NCBI GenBank assembly: GCA_964413055.1
Contig: CAYPRB010000015.1
Span: forward strand, 1 to 15,316
Reading direction: 5' to 3'
Length of the DNA: 15,316 nucleotides
Source: UBA3102 sp964413055
GTDB taxonomy: Bacteria > Bacillota > Desulfotomaculia > Desulfotomaculales > Pelotomaculaceae
Shown here in pieces: positions 1 through 6,033 of the stretch. The notes beneath the pieces are model-generated. The model was not told the DNA's origin, made no database searches, and was given only the letters and a program-made list of their open reading frames with translations. Position 1 is the first letter of the stretch. Each line of letters begins with the position of its first letter. The position numbers and the translations under genes were made by a program.

Positions 1-201
1 CAAGAATCTCTTGTATTCCTTGTTGGATCCTCGTGCTTTCCCTTCAACAATATTGCTGGGTACCGATGTAGCTGCTCTTCGAATTTGAGATGTCAATCCA
101 AACAATTCTTCCCTGGGAAAATTTTTTGTTGTCTTATATATTTTCAATACTAATGCATGAGATTTTTGCCATACAATAAGTTTGCTTGTATCATCATACA
201 A
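1..201 (-). CDS. Four-helix bundle protein (S23-like family), N-terminal part, runs off the window
   Basis: The minus strand from 201 to the left edge is open for 67 codons. It carries the hallmark of the small four-helix-bundle proteins first found as rRNA intervening-sequence ORFs: a W-Q-K-S-H segment near residue 12, then FPREELFGLTSQIRRAA, then SNIVEGKARGSNKEYKRFL at the edge. The start is a TTG at 201-199, preceded six bases upstream by GGAGGT (213-208). No ATG in this frame precedes the conserved part. Family members are about 115-125 aa, so roughly the C-terminal half lies outside. The molecular function of the family is unknown; members often sit in surface-polysaccharide gene clusters, which fits the dehydratase gene just upstream on the same strand. 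The stretch is clearly more AT-rich than the rest of the window. Family call is confident, function is not. Confidence 0.85.
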   Translation of the reverse strand, partial: MYDDTSKLIVWQKSHALVLKIYKTTKNFPREELFGLTSQIRRAATSVPSNIVEGKARGSNKEYKRFL

Positions 202-204
202 AGT

Positions 205-219
205 GAAACCTCCGGTTTC
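205..219 (-). promoter_or_regulatory. Small hairpin containing the ribosome site of the four-helix-bundle gene
   Basis: GAAACC (205-210) and GGTTTC (214-219) are perfect 6-bp inverted arms around a 3-nt loop. On the minus strand the GGAGGT Shine-Dalgarno sequence (213-208) of the TTG-start gene lies in the loop and one arm. The structure could lower translation initiation; this is inference from sequence only and the arms are short. Confidence 0.3.
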
Positions 220-291
220 TTAATTGGTCAAGAAAAATATTTTTCTTTCCAACTTTCTACTTTCCCCTCGATTTATCCCAAAAATGAATGT

Positions 292-2139
292 CTACCCCAC
301 TTCGGTCTTTCCTTCCTGCTTGAATTCGGGGAGCATTTCTTCGAGCATGGCAATGATATCGCCCTTGCTCAGGTCGATGCCGCGCTGCAGTTTGTTAAAC
401 AGGATATTTTCTATTTTATCATAATCCATGCCGTTTCCGGCCTGGGCTATGAAGATCCTTTCGTGCGAGGTGGAGGTATTATTTTCTTCCGCGGTTAAGA
501 GTTCTTCATACATTTTTTCACCCGGCCGGACGCCCGTGTATTCGATTTCTATGTCCTCGTCCGGCTCCAATCCGGAAAGGCGGATCATATCCCGGGCCAG
601 GTCCACTATCTTTACCGGCGCGCCCATGTCCAGGACAAATATTTCTCCTCCCCCGGCGATGGCCCCCGCCTGCAGGACCAGCTGCACCGCCTCGGGGATG
701 GTCATAAAGTACCTGGTCATTTCCGGGTGGGTGACGGTTACCGGGCCGCCCCGGGCAATTTGTTTCTTGAACAAAGGAATCACGCTGCCGCGGCTGCCCA
801 GGACGTTTCCAAAGCGTACGGCGGCGAATTTGGTCCTGCTCTTATGGTTCATGTTGACCATGATCATTTCCACCAGGCGTTTGGTGGCCCCCATCACGCT
901 GGTCGGGTTGACCGCCTTGTCCGTGGAAATCAGGATGAAAGTCTCCGCGCCGTGCTTGTCCGCGGCCCTGGCCACGGCAGCGGTACCGATAATGTTATTT
1001 TTTACCGCTTCGTCGGGATTGCGCTCCATCATGGGCACGTGTTTGTGCGCGGCGGCGTGGAAAACAACCCCGGGCCGGTGTTGCTCCATGATCCGGTTAA
1101 CCTTGGCCGCGTCTTTGACGTCGCCCAGGCAGGGAACCAGATCTATTCCGGGGCAGTTTTCCCTCAGTTCCAGATCAATTTCATAAAGGTTGTTCTCGGA
1201 AATTTCCAGCAAAATTAGCCTTTGCGGCCTTAAACGGCAGATCTGCCGGCACAATTCGGAGCCGATCGAGCCCCCGGCGCCGGTCACCAGCACCACCTGG
1301 TTATGTAAATATCCGGCTATTTTTTTCAGATCCAGCTTTACCGCGTCTCTTTGTAAAAGGTCCTCCAAATCCACGTCCCGGATTTTGCTGATATGCACTT
1401 TGCCGTCGATAAGTTCATAAACCCCGGGTACGATCTTCAACTTCGCGCGTGTCCGGCGGCAGATCTCAATAATCTCTCTTTTTTCCTTGTTGGAAACCGA
1501 GGGCATGGCAATGATGATGGTATCAACATTATACTGCCGGACCAGCTCCGGTATGGCCCCGCGGTCGCCCAGCACCCGCAAACCGTGCAATAACATCTTG
1601 TGTTTATGTAAGTCGTCATCGACGTAGCCCACCGGGACCAGGTTCAACCCGTTGTTGCTGCCGAGCATTTCCCGGGCCACCATTACCCCGGCATCGCCGG
1701 CCCCCACGATCAGGGCGCGCGGTTTCTCCGGCGCTCCTTGCCGCAGCAGGTGCTCCCGGAGGACCCGCCAGGTCAAACGCAAGGCTCCGATCATGATGAC
1801 AACCAGGACAAAGCTGATGATATGGATACTGCGCGGCAGCAGGCGCGTGTCCAGGGCAAAAACCAGCAGTCCGAAAACAGCGGCCGCCGAAACGCCGGCG
1901 AGTACGACCGCCATCATTTCCCGGATACTGGCGTACTCCCACATGCGGTGATATAATCGAAAAATAGTAAATGACCCCAGGTAAATAATGACGGCAAAAG
2001 GAATTAAATGTTGGATATTCGTTAGATAGCGCTCCTCGATCACGCCGTCAAAGCGGAGCCACAGTGCCAGATAAAACGCAGCCACCACCATTACCGCATC
2101 CAGCAGCATCATTAAGGCTTTGCGCTTCCCGTTTTTCAT
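292..2139 (-). CDS. Membrane-anchored nucleotide-sugar 4,6-dehydratase (CapD/FlaA1/PglF family)
   Basis: The 615-aa protein has the full-length architecture of the long UDP-GlcNAc 4,6-dehydratases that open pathways to modified sugars for capsule, O-antigen or glycoproteins. Four hydrophobic segments lie in roughly residues 8-125. A Rossmann-like sensor domain with GAGDAG near 146 follows. The catalytic SDR domain begins with the nucleotide-binding motif TGAGGSIG at 286-293. The active-site stretch STDKAVNP starts at 405, and M416/K420 replace the usual Tyr-x3-Lys, as is characteristic of this family. A sugar-nucleotide-binding RPGEK lies at 538-542. I place the start at ATG 2139, with a weak AAAGAG six bases upstream; an in-frame GTG at 2160 would add seven residues. 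The exact product stereochemistry (inverting or retaining) cannot be read from sequence. The gene is separated from the operon to its right by a terminator. Confidence 0.92.
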   Translation of the reverse strand: MKNGKRKALMMLLDAVMVVAAFYLALWLRFDGVIEERYLTNIQHLIPFAVIIYLGSFTIFRLYHRMWEYASIREMMAVVLAGVSAAAVFGLLVFALDTRLLPRSIHIISFVLVVIMIGALRLTWRVLREHLLRQGAPEKPRALIVGAGDAGVMVAREMLGSNNGLNLVPVGYVDDDLHKHKMLLHGLRVLGDRGAIPELVRQYNVDTIIIAMPSVSNKEKREIIEICRRTRAKLKIVPGVYELIDGKVHISKIRDVDLEDLLQRDAVKLDLKKIAGYLHNQVVLVTGAGGSIGSELCRQICRLRPQRLILLEISENNLYEIDLELRENCPGIDLVPCLGDVKDAAKVNRIMEQHRPGVVFHAAAHKHVPMMERNPDEAVKNNIIGTAAVARAADKHGAETFILISTDKAVNPTSVMGATKRLVEMIMVNMNHKSRTKFAAVRFGNVLGSRGSVIPLFKKQIARGGPVTVTHPEMTRYFMTIPEAVQLVLQAGAIAGGGEIFVLDMGAPVKIVDLARDMIRLSGLEPDEDIEIEYTGVRPGEKMYEELLTAEENNTSTSHERIFIAQAGNGMDYDKIENILFNKLQRGIDLSKGDIIAMLEEMLPEFKQEGKTEVG

Positions 2140-2219
2140 AAGCATCTCTTTCTCAAACACTAATTACTTGATTAATTAACCGGTACGGCCACGTACGTTC
2201 TTAAAGATTAATGTCATCA

Positions 2220-2251
2220 GGTAATTATTGTTGATTGTACTATTAATTACC
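2220..2251. promoter_or_regulatory. 8-bp inverted repeat upstream of the dehydratase gene, possible operator
   Basis: GGTAATTA (2220-2227) and TAATTACC (2244-2251) are perfect inverted arms separated by 16 bp, so the centres are 24 bp apart. Further TAATTA copies occur at 2161 and 2172. The repeat lies about 80-110 bp upstream of the dehydratase start in a non-coding AT-rich stretch. It could be a dimeric regulator site, but AT-rich palindromes arise by chance and no regulator gene is nearby. Confidence 0.3.
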
Positions 2252-2377
2252 AGAATTGAAAACAGCTTGTTTCAAAGTACATTCTACCATTTTTTGCGCT
2301 GTTTAAAAAGACATATTTCCGGTGCATCCTCCTGAATAACCCTCTTAACTTTCTTTTTCGTCATTTTAGGTTAATAT

Positions 2378-2407
2378 AAAAAGAGAACCCCCGGTTTTGC
2401 AGGGTTC
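2378..2407 (-). terminator. Rho-independent terminator of the yebC-queH-DUF2905 operon
   Basis: On the minus strand GAACCC (2407-2402) pairs with GGGTTC (2390-2385) across an 11-nt loop and is followed by TCTTTTTAT. It begins six bases after the stop codon of the DUF2905 gene. Confidence 0.75.
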
Positions 2408-2412
2408 CGGTT

Positions 2413-2628
2413 TTATTTCCTTATCAAGTTGATGATTATGGTCAGGAGTAAACTCAGTACGATACAGGTCACGACCGGAAAGTAAAAAGTGAAATTTTCT
2501 TTCTGTATAAAGATATCGCCGGGCAGGCGGCTCAGACCGGTCAGTTTGCCGGCCGCCAGGAGCAGTCCGCCCACCACCACCAGCACCACGCCCGCAAACA
2601 GCAGCATCTTGGCGAGGGACTCCCACAT
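2413..2628 (-). CDS. DUF2905 family small membrane protein
   Basis: The 71-aa protein has two hydrophobic helices (about residues 7-28 and 48-68). Between them is the family signature: a glycine/leucine linker, RLPGDIFIQKENFTFYFP, with the LPGDI and FYFP motifs in the expected places. The length is typical. DUF2905 has no established function; it is widespread next to queuosine and RuvABC genes in Firmicutes and Deltaproteobacteria. The ATG directly abuts the TAA of queH, and its ribosome site AAGGAGGAG lies inside the queH 3' end, so translation is probably coupled. Confidence 0.88.
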   Translation of the reverse strand: MWESLAKMLLFAGVVLVVVGGLLLAAGKLTGLSRLPGDIFIQKENFTFYFPVVTCIVLSLLLTIIINLIRK

Positions 2629-3228
2629 TTATGGCTCCTCCTTTTGCGGCCCGCGGGGATTGGGCCTGGACCCGGACTTGGCGGGCTTAGCTTTGGAAGG
2701 CTTGCGGCAGTATCTTTCCTTTTCGCTGTAGATGCAGCCGCAGTACTGCTGCCGGTACAGGTTCAGTTCCCGGGAGCGGGCCGCGGCCTCCCGGTAACCG
2801 GGCCGGAAGTCGGCGTAATAAAAAGGCACCCCGTACCGCTCCCCGGCGGCGCGCCCGGTTTCATGAATCAAGTCGTGCTTCTGGAAGGGACTCACCAGCA
2901 GGGTGGTGGTGAAATAATCGAACCCGCCTTTTCTGGCCACCCCGGCGGCCCGTTCCAGGCGCAGGGCATAACATATCCGGCAGCGCTGCGCTTCGCGGTA
3001 CACCACTTTCCGGATGAATCCCTCCAAGTCGTAATCATCGTCGATAATGGTTTTCAGACCGGCGCCGGCGGCATATTGCTCCAGGGTTTCTTTACGCTTG
3101 ACAAACTCGGTGTAAGGGTGAATGTTGGGGTTGTAAAAATAACTGTAAACTTCCATGCCCCCGGCCCTTAAAAAATCCACGGGATGAATCGCGCAGGGCC
3201 CGCAGCAGGTGTGCAGCAGGATTTTGAT
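2629..3228 (-). CDS. queH: Epoxyqueuosine reductase QueH, apparently with an AUC start codon
   Basis: QueH removes the epoxide of epoxyqueuosine in tRNA, the last step of queuosine synthesis, and is the non-cobalamin alternative to QueG. The 199-aa frame has the family cysteines: TCCGPC at 7-12, RCRIC with C83/C86, and YCGC with C163/C165. FRPGYRE lies in between. The only ordinary start downstream is GTG 3180, which would delete the TCCGPC motif, and the frame is closed upstream by TAA at 3258-3256 with no ATG/GTG/TTG between. An AAGGGAGG ribosome site sits seven bases upstream of ATC 3228-3226, exactly where family members start (M-K-I-L-L-H-T-C-C). I therefore annotate ATC as the start; a sequencing error of one base (ATG to ATC) is the main alternative. 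The C-terminal 25 residues are a Lys/Pro/Arg-rich tail. The gene follows yebC by 55 bp and abuts the DUF2905 gene. Confidence 0.9.
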   Translation of the reverse strand: MKILLHTCCGPCAIHPVDFLRAGGMEVYSYFYNPNIHPYTEFVKRKETLEQYAAGAGLKTIIDDDYDLEGFIRKVVYREAQRCRICYALRLERAAGVARKGGFDYFTTTLLVSPFQKHDLIHETGRAAGERYGVPFYYADFRPGYREAAARSRELNLYRQQYCGCIYSEKERYCRKPSKAKPAKSGSRPNPRGPQKEEP

Positions 3229-3283
3229 CTTAAGCCCTCCCTTACCTTGAGCAGATTATGCTGCCTGATTTCGATTTGCTTGA

Positions 3284-4012
3284 CTAGATCTCAAAATTGG
3301 TATACACGTTCTGCACGTCATCGTGCTCTTCCAGCAGTTCCATCAACCGCATAATTTGTTCCGCTTCCTTACCCTCAAGCTCCACCGTGGTTTGCGGTAC
3401 CATCGTAACCTCCGCCAGGGCAATTTTTACCCCGGCCGCTTCCAGGGCTTCCTTTACGGCCTGCAGGTCGCCGGGCGCCGACGTTATTTCAAAAACCTCG
3501 CCGGCGGCTTCAAAATCTTCCGCACCGGCTTCCAGGGCCAACAGCATGAGGTCATCCTCGTGCCATTGATCATTCCCGGCGCATTCAACAATCAGGCTCC
3601 CTTTTTCCCCGAACATCCAAGCCACGCATCCCGTTTCGCCCAGATTGCCGCCGTGCTTGGAAAACAGGTACCGCATCTCACCCGCGGTGCGGTTGCGGTT
3701 GTCGGTCATGGCCTGGATCATGACGGCGGCGCCGCCGGGGCCGTATCCTTCGTAGACAATTTCCTCGTAACTTTCCCCGCCCAGTTCACCGGTCCCTCTT
3801 TGGATGGCGCGCATTATGTTGTCGTTGGGCAGGTTGGCCTCCTTTGCTTTTTGGACGGCGGCCTTTAACCGGAAATTGAGTTCCGGGTCGCCGCCCCCCT
3901 GCCGGGCGGCAACGATGATCTCCTTGGCCAGGCGGGTGAATATTTTACCCCGCTGGGCGTCGTTTTTAGCTTTCTTATGCTTAATGGTCGACCACTTGGA
4001 ATGACCGGACAC
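3284..4012 (-). CDS. yebC: YebC/PmpR/TACO1 family protein
   Basis: The 242-aa length and the N-terminus MSGHSKWSTIKHKKAKNDAQ are diagnostic of the YebC family. Other family marks are RLAKEIIVAARQGG near residue 27, the LPNDNI segment, the GYGPGGAA motif around 90 and TDNRNRT near 102. The family was long annotated as a transcriptional regulator; relatives including mitochondrial TACO1 act in translation, and recent work links bacterial members to relief of ribosome stalling. The start is GTG 4012, with AAAGGGGG seven bases upstream. It is the first gene of the yebC-queH-DUF2905 unit and has its own promoter at 4047-4075. Confidence 0.95.
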   Translation of the reverse strand: MSGHSKWSTIKHKKAKNDAQRGKIFTRLAKEIIVAARQGGGDPELNFRLKAAVQKAKEANLPNDNIMRAIQRGTGELGGESYEEIVYEGYGPGGAAVMIQAMTDNRNRTAGEMRYLFSKHGGNLGETGCVAWMFGEKGSLIVECAGNDQWHEDDLMLLALEAGAEDFEAAGEVFEITSAPGDLQAVKEALEAAGVKIALAEVTMVPQTTVELEGKEAEQIMRLMELLEEHDDVQNVYTNFEI

Positions 4013-4046
4013 CGGCTAACCCCCTTTACGGCAAACGATTATTTTT

Positions 4047-4075
4047 ATGTTATCACAACCCTAACTTACCTGCAA
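4047..4075 (-). promoter_or_regulatory. Sigma-A-like promoter of yebC operon
   Basis: On the minus strand TTGCAG (4075-4070) and TAACAT (4052-4047) are separated by 17 bp, and a TG one base before the -10 box makes it an extended -10. The predicted start is about 30 bp upstream of the yebC GTG. Confidence 0.6.
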
Positions 4076-4197
4076 ATAGCAAAGCAGGGGAATGTTCTGC
4101 TGCTTCGACATAATTTTTCCCGCCGGGGGAGGGAATAATTTTATCTTGTAGAATAATATAGCAGCAAAGATAAATAATTACCATTAAGGAGGCACGA

Positions 4198-5136
4198 ATG
4201 ATTAAGGTTAGGAATTGGGTTTTTTTAACGGTAGTTTTGAGTATTGCTTTAGGCGTTGCTTGCGCCGGTGGGGGACCGGCCGCCTGCGCCGGTGAAACAG
4301 CAGCTTACACGGTGGCGGCGGGAGACTGCCTGTGGGACATCGCCAACCGGTTCGGCACCAGCGTGGAAAACTTAAAGGCCGCCAACGGCCTGAGTTCAGA
4401 TTTCTTATACATCGGGCAGACCCTGGTCGTCCCCGGCAGTACCGTTTACCAACAGCCGGAGCCTGCCGGCACTGCGGGTGCGGATACCGGCAGCCCGTTT
4501 TCTTATACGGTAGCGGCGGGAGACTGCCTGTGGCTGGTTGCCAATAAGTTCGGCACCAGCATCGCAAATATCAAGGCCGCCAACGGCCTGAGTTCAGATT
4601 TTCTGCATATCGGACAAACTCTGGTCATCCCCGGAGCCGCTTATCAGTTGGCCAGCAGGGGCGCGGTTTCCCGTTCCGGGGACACGCCAACCGGCACTGC
4701 TGAACCGGCCGCAGTTGAACCGGCCGCACCGGCCGCAACCGGCGCACTGGTCAGCTGGCCGGAAGTTAACGCTTTGTTTGCCCGGAAAACCACGGCCACC
4801 CTGCAGGATTTCGCCACCGGCCGCCAATTTACGATTTACCGTATTTTCGGTGACAACCACGCCGACTGCGAGCCGCTTACCGCCGCCGACTCCCGCATTA
4901 TGAAGGAGTGTTTCGGCGGGCAGTGGAGCTGGGCGCGCCGGGCGGCAATACTGTTGCTTGACGGGCGGGCCATTGCCTGCTCTATAGCCGGGATGCCCCA
5001 CGGCACGAGCCAGGACATCTACGGCAACGAATTTGACGGCCATTTTGATTTGCACTTTCTGAACAGCCGGACCCACTGTACCAACCGGGTGTGTCCCGAC
5101 CATCAGGCCGCCGTGCGGCAGGCGGCGGGCAAATAG
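4198..5136 (+). CDS. Secreted double-LysM protein with an unclassified C-terminal domain
   Basis: The 312-aa protein starts with a signal peptide (hydrophobic core 7-21; likely signal peptidase I site after A-C-A at 29-31). LysM repeats lie at 37-80 and 103-146, 36 of 44 residues identical, so it should bind peptidoglycan or spore cortex. An Ala/Pro/Glu/Thr linker (about 147-185) leads to a C-terminal domain (about 186-308) I cannot assign to a named family. That domain has a dense His/Asp set: H221, D223, H268, D280, H282, D284, H286, H293, D301 and H302, with GHFDLHFLNSRTH as its core, which looks like a metal site or hydrolase centre. Both LysM repeats read GDC where GDT/GDS is usual, and C294/C299 add to an unusually high cysteine count for an exported protein. 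AAGGAGG (4186-4192) lies five bases before the ATG. It is convergent with yunB, so a spore-envelope role is plausible but unproven. Confidence 0.85.
   Translation: MIKVRNWVFLTVVLSIALGVACAGGGPAACAGETAAYTVAAGDCLWDIANRFGTSVENLKAANGLSSDFLYIGQTLVVPGSTVYQQPEPAGTAGADTGSPFSYTVAAGDCLWLVANKFGTSIANIKAANGLSSDFLHIGQTLVIPGAAYQLASRGAVSRSGDTPTGTAEPAAVEPAAPAATGALVSWPEVNALFARKTTATLQDFATGRQFTIYRIFGDNHADCEPLTAADSRIMKECFGGQWSWARRAAILLLDGRAIACSIAGMPHGTSQDIYGNEFDGHFDLHFLNSRTHCTNRVCPDHQAAVRQAAGK
4306..4635 (+). repeat. Tandem LysM-coding repeat, two 132-bp units 198 bp apart
   Basis: Units 4306-4437 and 4504-4635 encode the two LysM domains and are offset by exactly 198 bp (66 codons). Blocks such as GCGGCGGGAGACTGCCTGTGG-like sequence at 4314 and 4512, and the stretch from AAGGCCGCC at 4375 and 4573, are identical or nearly so at the DNA level. 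This indicates a recent duplication or gene conversion. Confidence 0.85.
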
Positions 5137-5150
5137 AGCTTTTATAGCTT

Positions 5151-5801
5151 TTACGGTGCCGGCACGCTGCCGAAAATACCGTTGGGCAAAGCAACAAAGG
5201 TGCTGGGCACCGTCCCCACGATGACACTCTCCGCCAGCGGCATTTTAATAGCCACGTCCGCCTTGCCGCTGCGGGACGGAACGGCAATGCGCACATTGGT
5301 GTTAAAACTGAGATAAATTTTATGCCTGGTCTGGTTGATCCCCGCGGTTTCAAATTTGTCATTGATATCCACCCGGACCGCGCCTACCGGCAAAATATTG
5401 TATCTTATCCGGGGGCCGTAATTGGCCAGCATCGGGACCCCCAGCACCTCGCCGAACGGGATATCAAAAGGCTGCCACCGCAAATCTTCCAGGCTTTTTT
5501 GAATTGACGCCGTGGTAACGGCGATTACTTCATTGACCTTCACCGTGTTGGCTTCAATCATGGTTATACGGCCCTGGTCGTCTTTATGAATGTATATGAA
5601 ATCGCGGTACCGGAACCCCTCTTTCTTTACTTCCTGCTGGATGGCACCGGTGATCGCATCGGTCGCCAACTGTACCGCCCGCACCTCGGCAATATTGTAA
5701 AAGGCGTTTCTCAGCGCCAGATCCACCAAAATACATGCCGCGCAAATAATCAAGCCCAGGATAATTAACGGCGGATTAAGGATCCTTTTTCTTTTAAACA
5801 A
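5151..5801 (-). CDS. yunB: Sporulation protein YunB
   Basis: The 216-aa protein has one N-terminal membrane helix (about residues 11-30). An exported domain follows that matches YunB: AVQLATDAITGAI near 42, the NTVKVNEV segment near 84, IPFGEVLGVPMLANYGP near 113 and TRHKIYLSF near 157. In Bacillus subtilis YunB is a mother-cell sporulation protein needed for full spore formation; its biochemical activity is unknown. I place the start at TTG 5801, with GGGGAGG about 12 bases upstream, a rather long spacing. The stop lies only 14 bp from the stop of the convergent LysM gene and no clear terminator separates them, so read-through transcripts may overlap. Confidence 0.9.
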   Translation of the reverse strand: MFKRKRILNPPLIILGLIICAACILVDLALRNAFYNIAEVRAVQLATDAITGAIQQEVKKEGFRYRDFIYIHKDDQGRITMIEANTVKVNEVIAVTTASIQKSLEDLRWQPFDIPFGEVLGVPMLANYGPRIRYNILPVGAVRVDINDKFETAGINQTRHKIYLSFNTNVRIAVPSRSGKADVAIKMPLAESVIVGTVPSTFVALPNGIFGSVPAP

Positions 5802-5958
5802 AAAGTTCTTCCACCTCCCCGGTCCAACTTATGCGCACGGAAGGTATCAGCACCGTTATAACGCCCGTCTATTCAACGGGCAGCACCCTAATATTAATCT
5901 ATGTTGGAGATCAAAAAATGAGAGCAAACAATTCAAGGATTTGCCGCTTATAAATACG

Positions 5959-5995
5959 CAGGGGACAGGCCCCGGATAGAGAGGCCTGTCCCCTG
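5959..5995. repeat. Long hairpin element with CAGGGGACAGGCC arms
   Basis: CAGGGGACAGGCC (5959-5971) and GGCCTGTCCCCTG (5983-5995) are perfect 13-bp inverted arms around an 11-nt loop. A partial second copy follows: AGAGGCCTGTC recurs at 5980 and 6010, and CTGTTTCA at 5993 and 6003. The element lies about 40 bp past the tyrS stop but lacks a T-run on either strand, so it resembles a dispersed intergenic repeat more than a standard terminator. It may still act as a transcript 3' end for tyrS. Confidence 0.7.
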
Positions 5996-6033
5996 TTTCA
6001 CACTGTTTCAGAGGCCTGTCTACTGTCCAGCTG

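Noticed and set aside
428..1218. Plus-strand open frames opposite the dehydratase gene
   Set aside because: Antisense shadows of a confident coding sequence; composition is low in recognisable motifs.
3178..3180. GTG as the queH start
   Set aside because: It removes the TCCGPC motif that belongs to the iron-sulfur site, and lacks a suitably placed ribosome site.
4258..4295. Lipoprotein signal in the LysM protein (cysteines at 22 and 30)
   Set aside because: The residues before each Cys (GVA and PAA) do not fit the usual L-[AS]-[GA]-C lipobox; A-C-A followed by G fits signal peptidase I better.
4594..5103. Minus-strand open frame opposite the LysM gene
   Set aside because: No ribosome site or family match; the plus-strand frame has a signal peptide, two LysM domains and AAGGAGG.
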